The translations under genes were made by a program, and so were the position numbers. Positions 1 through 11,652 of a stretch of DNA of 64,000 bases are shown here, piece by piece; within the stretch, counting starts at the first letter, position 1, and each line of letters begins with the position of its first letter. The stretch is from Cryptomeria japonica (taxonomy: Eukaryota; Streptophyta; Pinopsida; Cupressales; Cupressaceae). A model generated the notes under the pieces. The model ran no database searches. It saw only the letters and a list, made by a program, of their open reading frames with translations, and had not been told where the DNA came from. Location: assembly GCF_030272615.1 (NCBI RefSeq), contig NC_081406.1, forward strand, positions 474,218,900-474,282,899, given 5' to 3'.

Positions 1-789
1 TGTTGTGATTGACTCAAGGGTACTTTAATGGTCTTGTTAAGGGATTGGGGAATTTGTGAGGGAGTTATAAACATAATCCAAGTGTTTGGTGACCATAAAA
101 GCCCATCAATCTGTGAGGGTGTATGACTATCCTAAACCTTGCATTGACTGTCAAAATTCGATAGTGAGTTGAGTTAGTCCATTAGCGAGATTGGGAAGGA
201 GTTTGGTATTGAGTTTGGTGTTGGTGGAAGGTTTAAGGAGGTACTCACTATCATAATAATTAATGTTAGAGAGTTTTGTGAAGAAGAATGGCCATGACAG
301 GAGTGACTGTCCTAAGTGCTTGAGACTGTCACAAAAAGTGAGTATTGCAGTAGTGAATCTTCCTTTGACCTTTGGGTGGTTGGGGGGGTAAAGAACCATG
401 GTGGTATATGTTGAGTTGTCCTTGTAAGAGTGTTTGAAAGTACATTGGTTTTTGGATATCTAATACATTTTGTGAGTTGAGTACCAGGGGGGATTAGAAG
501 ACCCAGTTGAAGGAGGATTTGTGTGAATAAGGGTTGAGGGTGTTGGTGGTGATTGAATGTTGGAGAGTTGGATTGTGACTTAGACATGTTTATTTGTCCT
601 ATTTGAGTGTGATTCAATGGTTGGGTGATGGTTGGTGAGTATGGATGTGTTTTGGGGTATTGAATCCTTTTGAGTAACTTGTGGCCTTGTGAGGAGTCTT
701 GTGAGTCAGTGAAGGGTTGCCACCTAATTTAATAGGTGATTTGGGAGAAATATCTCCTTAGTTTGTTGAGTTTATTGGATTCTTTGCAT
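1..789. other. Unassigned left edge
   Basis: This is a G/T-rich stretch on the plus strand with many short GTGAGTTGAG- and GTTGGTGG-like words. The longest open frames are on the minus strand (for example 312-617, 101 codons) and are rich in P, T, Q and N, as expected from a simple G/T composition read backwards. I recognise no domain and do not call a gene. It may be the internal part of a retroelement that starts outside the window. Confidence 0.3.
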
Positions 790-2353
790 CATCATGCCTT
801 TTCACTATCAATCCATTCAAACTTCTACACAAAGATTCAATATTGTCAAAGTTCAAAATAAATTTCCTTGTTGTCCTTACTATTTTGCACCAACTTTCAT
901 ATCACTAGGTAGTCTTTTGCTTAGAACTATCATCTTTCATGGTAGGATACCATCTCAGTCCCTTGAGTTAAGTTAACTTACCTTTAGAATTTATCATTTC
1001 CTAGGAATCCATACCTCGCAAGGTAACAATGATACAAGATAACAAAGTGTTCATGTGGCTAGTTTGTTCAAGGGGAAAATGTCACTAATCAAGTTGAAAT
1101 GTCGATTTATCAATCCGCCTAAGCTAAAAGGTTAAAATAAATTACAAAAGATAGAACAAGGCTACGAGAAAATGAATCATCAGTATTACCTAAACCCACA
1201 TTATCAGCTATCATGCATGTGAAGTAGGGTACTTGCAGCTGTAACATAAACACTCAATAGATCATTACAAGCATGGTTAGCAAATTAAAAGCAAATGAAA
1301 GATAAAACCATGACAAAGCAACCTATTGCCTCCTAAGAGATGCGAGTATGGATTTGCTCTCAGATCTAGATAAGCAATCCCAATGACTTGACTACACCTA
1401 GACAGAGGATTTGAAATGATGATGATATGCAAAACTAGATGAGATTGATTATGATAGATTGATCCAAGAGTCTAATGAAGCTAATGATATGCATGATTAA
1501 AATATCATGATGATGAAATTAAGTTAGAAATGAGATTGATTAAACTACATGATTCAACAATTATTCTAGAAAATGATCAAATTAAACTAGATCTCAGATG
1601 CGATTGCCTATAATAACAATGCTCAAATGATATGCTAAAATGGATATGCCTATAGTAACAATGCCTAAATTTATATGAGATGGGATCCTTTGTGCTCCAA
1701 AATGGAGGATATTTATAGGATTTCCAAGGCCAGGGGTGAGGTGGCAGGAATCAATGGTCAAGATTAAGTCTGAAGATATCAAGGGTGAAATTGGAGAAGA
1801 GGTTGGAGGGAGGGACACTTGTCATCTCTGTGGTGACAAGTGTCAAGGAGCCTTGCTCATGAGAGGGTAAGTGTCCAAGGGAGGAGATATGTGGCCAAAG
1901 TGCCATGTGTCTCAAGGGGAGAATATCCACACCATAGGAGGTTAGGATGTGCAAGATAGGATAGGGTTAGTTAAACCCAAGGTTAGGTGGAATGGGTTAG
2001 GTTAGAGGGATGGTTAAGTTAGGTGGTTAGAAGTTAGGAGGCATGTGGGTAATTTGAATTTAAAAATTCAAATAATAGGAAAAGGCTAATTAACTTTCAA
2101 CAACTCATAAAATGAGTTGTTTTAATTAATTAGGGGATTAGAAGAAATTAATTAAATGGGGGGAGGATTAATTAATCAAGAGGACTATTGAAATGAACCT
2201 ATTAATTAGATCCTTAGATTTATTAATAAGTAGATGAATGGGAGAATTTAATCAAATTGCTAATGAATTCAATTAAATTAGGAAGGGGGATTAATTAAAT
2301 AATTGATTATGTAATTAATTATCTTTAGACCATTTCTGGGTGTATACATCAAC
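790..2353 (-). repeat. Possible degenerate LTR, minus orientation
   Basis: Read on the minus strand, the segment begins TGTTGATGTATACACC at 2353. An AT-rich, U3-like stretch follows, full of TTAATTAA words very like those in the Tat LTRs at 7471 and 48778. A TATA-like TATAAATA lies at 1717-1710, followed by a less AT-rich stretch. These are LTR-like traits. I cannot find a polypurine tract beside 2353, a primer site, a second copy or a target duplication, so the lower boundary is a guess. It could instead be ordinary AT-rich intergenic DNA. Confidence 0.3.
1710..1717 (-). promoter_or_regulatory. TATA-like box (minus strand)
   Basis: TATAAATA on the minus strand lies about 640 bp inside the LTR-like segment that starts at 2353. 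The spacing suits an LTR promoter, but no transcript start can be seen from sequence. Confidence 0.3.
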
Positions 2354-5346
2354 AAAATCTAGAAATAACCTTGTATGTAAACAAATTATCATGCCAAAAT
2401 TGCCAATTCTAACATGAAAATGAGACCAAGGAAAGCTCTAGAACAACTACTACTATTCATTCATATGTTCATTATTAACCTCAATCACCATGAAAGATGC
2501 ACAAATATATTATAACAAAGAAGATGTTTCATAAATGTAAATATTAATTTAGGACTAAGGAAAATGAAAGAAATAGAAGAATACCGAGCAATCAAAAAAG
2601 ACTACCAATACCGTTGCAAACTATGAACTTCATTTCCATTAATTCTTCAAAATATACCAGCAAAGCACAAGTATTCAATCTACAACCTCTTGCTAAATGT
2701 CTTTTGAAAGAAAACAAACTAAGTAGTGTTACTAAACTTGGACCTTAAATAATCAATTCTTAGACTCTCAAAATGAATTTTGAAATTACATTTATAGGGA
2801 AAAATTTTCCTCAAAATTAGAGATTAAAATCTACCCAAAACCTTATCAAACTAAGAGGTACAATCAACACACAAGATATTAGCCTATAATTGAATTAAGA
2901 ACTATAAGTTGACTCATGAAAATGAAATATAAGTCAGAAGGAACTTAGAATATGGAGTCAAAGAAGCAAGGAGAACAAGAAAAAGAGGATCTATCTAGGC
3001 CCCCACCCCCAAGATGACTCCTCCAAAAATTTAAACTTAGGTGCATAAGCAAAAAGATGAACAACAAAGGCCAAAGTAGGTTGTAACTACCATGAACCCA
3101 TCCATCCAAAGTGATGAGAATCTAGATGTTCCTAAGTGGCTACAATTCAACTTTGAAAGGATAAAGAAGAGAGTATTGAAGAAAGTAAGTTTATAAAAGA
3201 TGATTGTTGAGGTTGAGGTCACAAGGAAGCCAAAGAAGGCAATGAATTTGTATGCCACCTAAAACTATGCAAAAGGAGAGATAGTTGCCAATAACCTAAA
3301 CGAGAGAAGATTTAGTAAAAATTGACAATACCCTAAACTAGGGTAACTCGAGACAGTAAGAAATGGTTTGGGGGTCATATAGACTAGCTTTATGTTGTAT
3401 GTTAATTACAAATCGTGACCCCGACACCAAGAATTATAAGATATTGGAAATTCTTAAAGGCCAAACATACCCATTGACCTAGAGCAAATATGAATCCATC
3501 CGCCTTGCTATTGCTCGCCTAGAAATTGCAACCGCCCTCAACAATTAATCACTAATGTTGTAGTGTGTTATTTTATTCTAATGATATCTTTAATGATGAA
3601 AATGTGGTTAATAATTTTTGCCATGCGATGTGCTATTAATCTACCTCTCGATCTAAGCATTGAAACAGTCATTTCTTTAGTTTGTGGATCAGGATTGGAC
3701 TCCTATGTTGTACCACACACTTCTCTAGGTTTCCAAATATTGGTTAAGAGCACAGGCTAGAATAGAGACAAACAAAAAGTGATAATTTGTGTGGTTGGAG
3801 ATTTTTAGTCCACCCCTTCTAAGTTGGGATTGTGCTGAACTGAACACAATTGTATCTCCCTAGGGCTTCCAGGTCAGGTGTGTTAGGCTAGCTAGCAAGA
3901 GAAAGAAAGGCTTGCCCGAACAAAACTAAATGAAGGTTGCAAATCACTTGAATAATATTCATTCTTGTTTTTTTCTTGTGCGTTGGTTTGATCTCCATCG
4001 ATTCAACAGCCAGAGGCAGACACCGCCCTATATATTAGCTCATACAATAATGATCAATCAACACGTAGATGAGAGGAAGGGATTACTTCAACAAACTTGA
4101 AGGCTCCCTCCTCAATCACAGATCTATGGTTTTACAAGGAGTGGATTCCTATAGGGATTACGCATTCATGGAACCAGACCTTTGACCAGGAGCCATCCAG
4201 TCTGAGATTGGATAATCAATATGAATACGAGATTGACCAATTTGCATCGAAAACTTGGGCAATTAACCACCACATGTCTCATTTCCTAACATCTTTTGCA
4301 TAAAAAAGGAAGCTCTCATACTCCAAGAGTTGCTTCCACAATCGATCAATATCCCACAAGAATGCAGGAATAGCTAGCATGTATAAAATAAAAAGTTGTA
4401 GAATCTCTTGAAAGGAATCTCTTGAATGGTGTAATTTTTTGCATGATGAAATTAAGGTGAAGAATCTACCTCCTACATGGGATTGTAATGCACAAATGCC
4501 TTCGACGCGGGTTTGATCTTGTCGGGGGTTGAAGTCGACGCGAACGCCTGCGCGGGATTCAAATGACTTGCCCTCTTTTTTTTTTTTTTTTTAAAGTAAT
4601 GCTCATTGTCATTGGAATTCCAATGAACGCGGACACTTTTTTGAAAAAAATAAATTTCATTGCGAATGCCTTTTTTGTCGAAACCAAATGTCAAATTACC
4701 ATTGGAATTATGATGAATTCAAACATTTAAAAAAAAAAAATTCAAATTTGGTCACAATATACCTTCTCTGTCGGAAATATAGACCAAATGTATTAGTGCG
4801 GCTTCTTGTAAGCCTAGGTTGGGAGGTGAGCCTCCATGATCACAACCTATAAGTTTTATTTGTAAGTTCACATTTGGGTTAAAGGATGGAGAAGAGCTAG
4901 ATTTTCCTAAAGTGGTGTTTAAAGAATGCTGAAAGTGCACCCCTTTGTTATCTACCTATCTAAATCTTTTTGTTGTGTTTAGTCTTTTCAATAAAATGTA
5001 AATAAGGAAAGGTTCATATATATCTCCTTGTGAACAATGTATTTCTAGAAAAGAAAGAAAGATGTATTTACTTGTTGTTTTAATCATTATTCATTAGATT
5101 GAAATCAAAGAAGCATTCAATATAATACTTCTATTCTGTTATTGAAAAAAGGGCATTATGATTGTTGGTTTATTAATTTTGTCAATGATTGAAAAAGGTT
5201 AAACATACATGATTATGAAAGTTAGTTTCAAATTCAAAAACAAAATGGGAAATATTTATGTTGATACATTCATTGTCATCTCATTTTAATTACTATTTTC
5301 TGATTAAGAAGGAAAGGACAAAATGTAGTTGCAGAAAATAAATCTC
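2354..5346. other. Unassigned AT-rich intergenic region
   Basis: No gene is recognised. A 68-codon open frame (4097-4303, plus) and a 73-codon frame (4473-4694, minus) look ordinary in composition and match nothing I know. A GC-rich patch at 4500-4560 (GACGCG, GTCGACGCG, CGCGGG) and an imperfect duplication around CATTGGAATT with A-runs (about 4610-4650 and 4697-4740) suggest LTR debris. The boundaries are unclear. Confidence 0.3.
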
Positions 5347-5364
5347 ATATTTTAAATAGTGTTT
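5347..5364 (+). repeat. 18-bp target-site duplication, left copy
   Basis: ATATTTTAAATAGTGTTT here is identical to 7191-7208. The bases outside both copies differ, as expected for a target duplication made by LINE-type (target-primed) insertion of the 1.83-kb element between them. Confidence 0.88.
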
Positions 5365-7190
5365 TTTTTTCCAATAAAAGTGGGCAAGCCACTAATTTTT
5401 TTTATTATTCATAAGATATTTTTACATCGGGTTCAAAAAGGCATACTGACAGGAAAGAACCCACAAGAAAACCTTCGGTTGTAGCCTTAAAATAGAAAAC
5501 TAAAAACTACCCTTACATATTTGTTACATACCCCATACCCCTACATCTGAATTTATACAAGGGTCCCATAGGACTATTACAAAAAACCAGCCTGCTGCTA
5601 GATAAGGGACTTGATAACAACATTCCATTAAAAGATCATGCAGAACCACCAAGGAGAAAAGAAACACTAGCAATGTAGTTGCTTCTGCCAATTACAAATT
5701 GAATATCTGGATACCAAAGAGAGCCTCCTCAAAAGATATGATACTGCCAAAGAACTCCTGCATAACAACAGCCAAAAAAACTCCATATCTGCATCAAAAA
5801 AACCATACCACCAAAAAACTCCAAGATAAAAGCCTTCAGTTATACAAAAACCAAGAACTAGTGCTCTCCTTTGAAGGATCATGGGTTGTATCCAGAGGAG
5901 GAATAACCCTAAATGGAAATGCCAAATGAGCAGGAGCGGTGAACAAGAAGCCCAAAGTAAGCAGTAAGTGCAAGGCCTCAAAAACAACCCAGGCTTTGTC
6001 CACATACTGATTAGGGACTAGATACAATAGAAAATCCATAGAAGCCCATGTATCTTCCATTGTGTCACATATCAACCCCATTCTTAATTCATACAATAAT
6101 TGACCAAAACAACCATTAACCATGAGCTCATGGCGAGGAAGAAACCCACCATAATAAAAAGACCCCACATCGAAACGATAATCAACCAATGCAGAAGAAA
6201 CCATATCCCAATTACATACTATCAGAAAAAATGAACATGGAAACCAAGAGGCAGACCAAATCATCGTCAAGTAAAACATCATAATAGATTGTAACAAACC
6301 GAGACAAAAGCTCACCCCAAAAGTTTGCAGAATTCAAAAGCCACCGCAGGAGAAAACAAATTAAAGACCTTATCAAGCTTGTCACAATTAGCCACATTGT
6401 CATCCTCCGAAACCCCAGCTTCTAGCACCACTCTGTATATACCAGAGGACAGGGAAGACGACATTTGCAGAAACAAGAAACTCCAGAAAACCACAAAACC
6501 ATAACACAAAATGCAACTTTTCCCATAATAAAACGGGATAAACACATGGAAGTATTAATAAAACCAGCATCAACTAAACATAATTATGAGAACAGATTTG
6601 CAAAAATATCCATTACAAACTTACATGATTTGAACATCTCACATGGGTTAAACAACCCTGAAAACTGACAATCATGAATGAAAATCAAGAAGGAGAGGAC
6701 ACCACCATTAAAAAAATGAGCATCGCATAATACCAAGTCTGCCATGGCCAAAAAAACTCACACAAAGTGAAACTACGATGCAGTACTATACCTCAACAAA
6801 CAATAATATCCCAAGAACGTACCACACATTAAAAAGTTACACACATGCCACATTACTATGAAGGATCGAAAACAAAATACATTCAAACACACATGCCGCC
6901 ACCCTTGAATATATCATGTTCAGCCACGTCCTCACCCTATAAATGGCATTATATATGACGAATACTTAAAATAGAAGTATGATTTCTACATCAGATATGA
7001 GGCACATACAAAGTCATCCATAAAAAATGTTAGCAGTAAAGTCCATTCCTATACGCCGGGTTAGCGAAGCAGGAACTAGCACACAATATAACTGACCCCA
7101 TGCCTTTGTCCACTACGAAGCGGAGTCGATCCTGTGACCTCGAGGGATACAAACCCCAAGCCCCAGCCAACTCTGCTACAAGTGGCGGCT
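5365..7190 (-). mobile_element. 1.83-kb tRNA-headed retroposon (SINE-like but long)
   Basis: On the minus strand the insertion opens at 7190 with AGCCGCCACTTGTAGCAG. It carries a Pol III A box (TAGCAGAGTTGG, 7178-7167) and B box (GGATCGACTCC, 7132-7122) at tRNA spacing. It ends at 5365 in a T-run on the plus strand, which is a poly-A tail on the element strand. A perfect 18-bp target duplication flanks it. Head, tail and duplication together are the hallmarks of a tRNA-derived SINE. The body of about 1.7 kb is far longer than usual plant SINEs (roughly 100-500 bp). Minus-strand open frames inside (5836-6315, 159 codons; 5667-6005; 6312-6545) are hydrophobic and match no family I know. No RT motif is seen. 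It may be a SINE fused to a longer transcript, or a new long non-autonomous family moved by a LINE. Confidence 0.75.
7122..7178 (-). promoter_or_regulatory. Internal Pol III promoter, A and B boxes
   Basis: The A box (TAGCAGAGTTGG, 7178-7167) and B box (GGATCGACTCC, 7132-7122) fit the tRNA-gene consensus closely and lie about 35 bp apart. They sit within the first 70 bp of the element strand, where a tRNA-derived SINE keeps its promoter. No full cloverleaf or tRNA 3' end is evident, so this is not a functional tRNA gene. Confidence 0.7.
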
Positions 7191-7208
7191 ATATTTTAAA
7201 TAGTGTTT
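7191..7208 (+). repeat. 18-bp target-site duplication, right copy
   Basis: Identical to 5347-5364. It closes the 1.83-kb tRNA-headed insertion. Confidence 0.88.
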
Positions 7209-7465
7209 ATTCATTTGTTGCATAATGATATATTACTAGTTAATAAAAGAATCAATGTTGTTAAGATAAATTAGGATTCTGAATATAAAAAGAACTTCTT
7301 GAATCATGTGTTATTTATTTATCTGTAAAGATATAATGCTGGTCAAAAGAAAAATATCATTGCTATTAATAAATTGAAGTGTTGTTAATAAACTAGTTCT
7401 AGAAAAATATTGCAATGAGTATATTTCTGAGAGTATTATTATTTTGACTTATATATCCATAAATA
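7209..7465. other. AT-rich intergenic DNA
   Basis: Short flank between the SINE-like insertion and the outer gypsy element. I see no gene or repeat structure in it. Confidence 0.5.
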
Positions 7466-7470
7466 CATTA

Positions 7471-7909
7471 TGTCGCCACCTAAAAATGTCCCATTGATCA
7501 TGTACTAATTATTCCTCTAATTGATTAAATAATTCTTTAATTCTTTAATTATGTTAATTAATCTTACTCTTCTAATTTCATATTTCTTCTATCATCTTAC
7601 TAATTATTTCTATTTCAATTCTATCTTCATTTAATCATTTAACAATTGTCTAATGTTAATTAAATATTTATTATTTAATTAATTTTGATTAATCCCTCAA
7701 TTTAAATAATTTTTATTATTTAAATAAATTCATTTTCAATTTCTATCTCTATCTTTAATCGTCTAATCATTAACCCTCTACTAAATATTAATTAAATATT
7801 TATTATTTAATTAATTGTGATTTAATTTCTTTAATTTAAATAATCTTTTTTATTTAATTAAATTCAATTTCTAAATAATTAAATAGTTTCTTTAAATTAT
7901 TTAATTAAG
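7471..7909 (+). repeat. Outer element 5' LTR, first part
   Basis: It starts TGTCGCCACCTAAAAATG and matches 48778-49212 nearly base for base up to TTTAATTAAG, where the LINE inserted. The 3' LTR has TGTAGACACC at the same point, so the two ends have diverged slightly. Confidence 0.9.
7897..7909 (+). repeat. LINE target-site duplication, left copy
   Basis: TTATTTAATTAAG is repeated at 24421-24433. Because the target is AT-rich, the exact duplication length (11-13 bp) is uncertain. Confidence 0.7.
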
Positions 7910-7948
7910 AAGGTGCGCTCGAGTCATTTATTGCCACTCCTGCATTAA

Positions 7949-9813
7949 ATGGAGCCGAATAAAGATGGTTTCACCAACCCTAAACAACCCATTCGTCCTA
8001 TTGTGAACGCTCGGGAGCCAAAGAAGACTTTCAGCCAAGCGGTGGAGGGCAAGAGGGTTTCATTTCGAGAAGATGCAAGATTCGAAGCCGCTCTCCACCA
8101 TGAAGATGAGACCAATCTCGCGCCAACACAAGGTGAGGTCCACTCCTCCAAACGCATCACCATTAAACCTAATGACTCCATGCTTTCTGCCATTTCTTCG
8201 GAGATTTCTAGACTTAGGGATTCAACAATTTTTTTTGCTGCCTTTGATGTAAATAACTTACCATCTCATCAATATATGAACAAATGGCTGCAAGATGTGT
8301 GGGTTAATAAATTAGGGTTTCATTTTTCATTTTGTAGAATGATTCAGAAGGGGTTGTTTTTGATTTACTTTGACAATAAGGAAACCCAAAGTAAAATTGT
8401 AAATAAACAGTTCTGGTCAGTAGGAAACTCGTCTTTTAGGGCGGTTCACTGGGACCTTGAAGCTTGTAATGATAAGATTCTTGCCCTTTCCTGCTTGAAA
8501 TGGACAACTGTTAAGAATATCCCACCTTTCCTGTGGTCCTGTGTAGATAAAATGGTGGAACCCCTAGGGAAAATTGTTAAAATCAATTCTTCTCCCTCAG
8601 TCCTCCCGCATCTCGATGCTAGACTTCTCATTGCATTAAAACCAGGTTTGAGTTACCCTGCAGAAATTGTTATTCGGATAAACAATAAAACCTACTGCTG
8701 TTTAATTAAATATATGGGCGGAATAGATGCATGTCACTACTATAAAGTTAGTGGCCATTTTAGGAATAAATGTCCCTTATTATCAGGAAAATCTTCAAAT
8801 TTAATTCTAGGGCATCTGGTCCCCCTCGGTTAATGAAACCATGCCCTCTGAACCTGACCCCTTGTCTTCCCCTCCCATCCCTCCCCCCCCCTTCTCCTTC
8901 TTCTCCTTCCTCCCCCTCGCATTTTCCTCACACCCCTCCCCCTGCCTCTTCCTCCCCCTTGATGTCAAACTCCATCTTAGACTACAACAATGCCATTAAA
9001 GAAGCCCTAGCTGCTGCTCAGCCTCCCCCCTTCACCCCCCAAGATTCACTTGATACTCTTGCTCATTCCTCAAATCCGAAGACTCTTAATGCACAACAAC
9101 TAGTGATGGAAAAATTGAGAAAAGTAGTGGAAGCAAGAAAAGTACTTGAACTAAACCTCCTCAAGCAGAACTTGGAAATTGAAGCCTCTCAGTGTCATCT
9201 ACTTGACCTTGAGGACATTGATAGGGGTACTCCAGATTTGGCAGGCACCATTAGTAAGGTCTTGACCCAAGGCCCCGAGCAACTCACCTACAAAGAACCG
9301 AATGGTTTCAATACTAAGGAACCCCATACCCTGAAAGGGGATAGGAAAGGAACTTCTCTGGAGAAGGTACCATCAACCCCTCTAGAAGAATTTGGTAATT
9401 TAGAGGACTCTAAGGGAGACCCTGCTAGTGGTGTCCCCTTCACTGATAGCACCCCTATCAGTTCCCTGAAGATAGAATTTGATACCACTCAGGCAATGCA
9501 TCCCAGTGCAGATCCATTCACCCTGGTGGAAACCAATTTTGAACAAGGACTGACAGTACCTCAAGATGGATTTACCATGGTTAAACATAGGAAAGTGAGA
9601 AGGAAGAGGTCTCCTAAGAACAACAAAGTTAGTGCTAATGGGAAGGAATCTCTAGGCCTTGAACAAATCTCTGATGCAAGGAAAAAGAGAGGTAGACCCT
9701 CCTCTTCTATTGCATTTGATGCTAGCAATATAGCAAACAAAGAAGACTGGCCCAAGTGTTTTGAGGGTTTCAAAGCCCTAACCGACCCCTCCCAACCAGG
9801 TGACTCATGTTGA
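7949..9813 (+). pseudogene. LINE ORF1 (RNA-binding, DUF4283-like), frameshifted
   Basis: ORF1 of plant L1 elements is an RNA-binding chaperone of the ribonucleoprotein particle. The first 294 codons (7949-8833) have a basic N-terminus, then a DUF4283-like block at about residues 95-205 (FAAFDVNNLPS, WTTVKNIPPFLW). A degenerate zinc knuckle follows near residues 262-276 (CHYYKVSGHFRNKC), where the second cysteine of CX2CX4HX4C is tyrosine. The frame then shifts between about 8770 and 8833 into a second stretch (to 9813). That stretch starts with a P/S-rich linker, continues with a K/E-rich helical part and ends in a basic KHRKVRRKRSPK patch. The most likely original was a single ORF1 of about 620 codons. 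Its stop overlaps the ORF2 start by 7 nt. Confidence 0.78.
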
Positions 9814-11652
9814 AGACCATTTCTTGGAATATCAGAAGCCTGGAGGCCCCTGATCGAAAATACATCATAAAGAGATTTCTCAGTGCTCATAAGAACATGG
9901 ACTGCCTCCTCTTGCAGGAACTAAAAGTAGTGGGCTTCACACTACAAATTGGACTCAAATGTATTTGGAAGGAAGCCACTCCATTCTACACTAACCATAC
10001 CAAAGGAAAAGGTGGCTCAGCCATACTCCTTAGTCCTAAATGGGCCAATAAAGTAGCTAACTAGGGTCAAACCCCCTGTGCCAGAGCTATTTGGGTCTCA
10101 ATTCAAATGGAGAACCTAAAGTTTGGAATCTACTCTATTTAGGCCCCAAATGACTACAGAGAAAGAGGTGAACTATGGAACTGGCTAACAATGCTAGAGG
10201 ATATCCCCTGGATTATTGGGGAAGACTTCAACATGATAGAATCTCCCAATGATAAAAAGGGGGGCAATAAATTTGAATGGAAGGGAATGGAAAGGTTACA
10301 ATGGGATAGAATGATCAATAAACTTCACCTGTTTGACCCTATTGCTGGGAGGAAAGACAATCTGAATACTATTTGGTACACCTGGTGCAATTATCAATAG
10401 CTGAATAAAAGGATATACTACAGATTAGACATGCTCTACCTCAATAAATCCAACTTTATGATACACAAGGACCCTAATGGTGACTACTATTCTGTATCCC
10501 CTTATACCCTCTCAGATCATCACCCGATAATAATGGGAATAGACCTCTCCACAATGGCCCCTCCCCCCTCTTCAAGAGCCTCTTCATTCATCCTAAACAC
10601 TATACTCCTAGATGATGAGGACTCGTGCTCTACCTTGGCCTTCATCAGACTGTTTAACAAGAGGGATAGGAGCCAACTCTCTAACATAGATGCTTGGAAT
10701 GCAAACATCAAAACTTGGACCACCCTTTGTCAAATAGTGGGTAAAAAGAGGGCAAAGGATGCTAGGAGGGATGAAAGAATCCTGAAGGAGGAACTATGTA
10801 AAGTAGAATTGAATCTCCAGAATTCTCCGAATGATGGAAACCTCGCTCTCTGATGACAATAAAAGACCACCTCAGGGCTATTCAAAACCAGAAAATTAAA
10901 GGTCTTAAAACCAAATCCAAACTTAACTGGCTGGACTTGGGGGACAAGGGCTCCAAATTCTTTTTCCACATGCTCAAAGTTAAGGAAGCTAAGGAGAGCA
11001 TTACTGATATTTGGGACAACAACACTCACATCATAGACTCCAAGGGGACCCTACAATGCTTCTCCCTCTTTTATCAGAATCTTTTTTCCTCAGAAAAGCT
11101 AGATGTCGAGCACAGACATGCTAGAGAGCTTGTAAAACAATTAACCCCTCCCAAGCTTGATGAGAAGGACTATGAAGTGCTGGAATGTCCCATCTCAAGG
11201 GAGGAAATAGCTATGGCCATCTCCTCTATGGGTAATGACAGGTCCCCTGGACCTGATGGATTCCCAGTGGAATTCTATAAGAAAAATTCTAAGTGGATTG
11301 TTGACGACCTCCATGCCCTATATCTGGAGGGCATTTCTAAAGGAACCCTTGGCAAAGAGATAAATAAAGGGCTTATAAAACTCATCCCCAAGGAAGGAGA
11401 CAAGACCTTGGTCAAGAACTGGAGGCCCATCACACTACTAAATATATCTTATAAAATCTTGGCTAAAGTAGTAGCAAACATGCTAATTAGTATACTGCCA
11501 AAGATTATTAGTCCTACTCAAATAGGATTTGTTAAAGGTAGGTTCATCCTAGAGAATTTGGTGACCTACTGGGAGTCCCTAGATTGGGCCAAGCTCTCAG
11601 GGCAGAATGGAGCTATGTTATTAATAGATTTTGAGAAGGCATATGATAGGAT
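9807..11652 (+). pseudogene. LINE ORF2 5' part: endonuclease and RT start
   Basis: ORF2 makes the nicking endonuclease and reverse transcriptase. An APE-type endonuclease occupies 9807 to about 10540: ISWNIRSL near the start, LLQELKV at the catalytic Glu region, WIIGEDFNM and LSDHHPIIM for the later motifs. In-frame stops fall at 10062-10064 and near 10140 and 10398. A frameshift follows near 10840. RT begins after 10853, with SPGPDGFPVEFYK and then LINFxx-like and LIDFEKAYDR (motif A). The reading frame is cut exactly after this, at 11652, by E1 (target repeat AGGAT) and resumes at 21967. Confidence 0.85.

Noticed and set aside
7122-7190. A functional tRNA gene on the minus strand
   Set aside because: The A and B boxes are good, but I cannot fold a full acceptor and anticodon arm. 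The sequence sits at the head of a retroposon with a target repeat.
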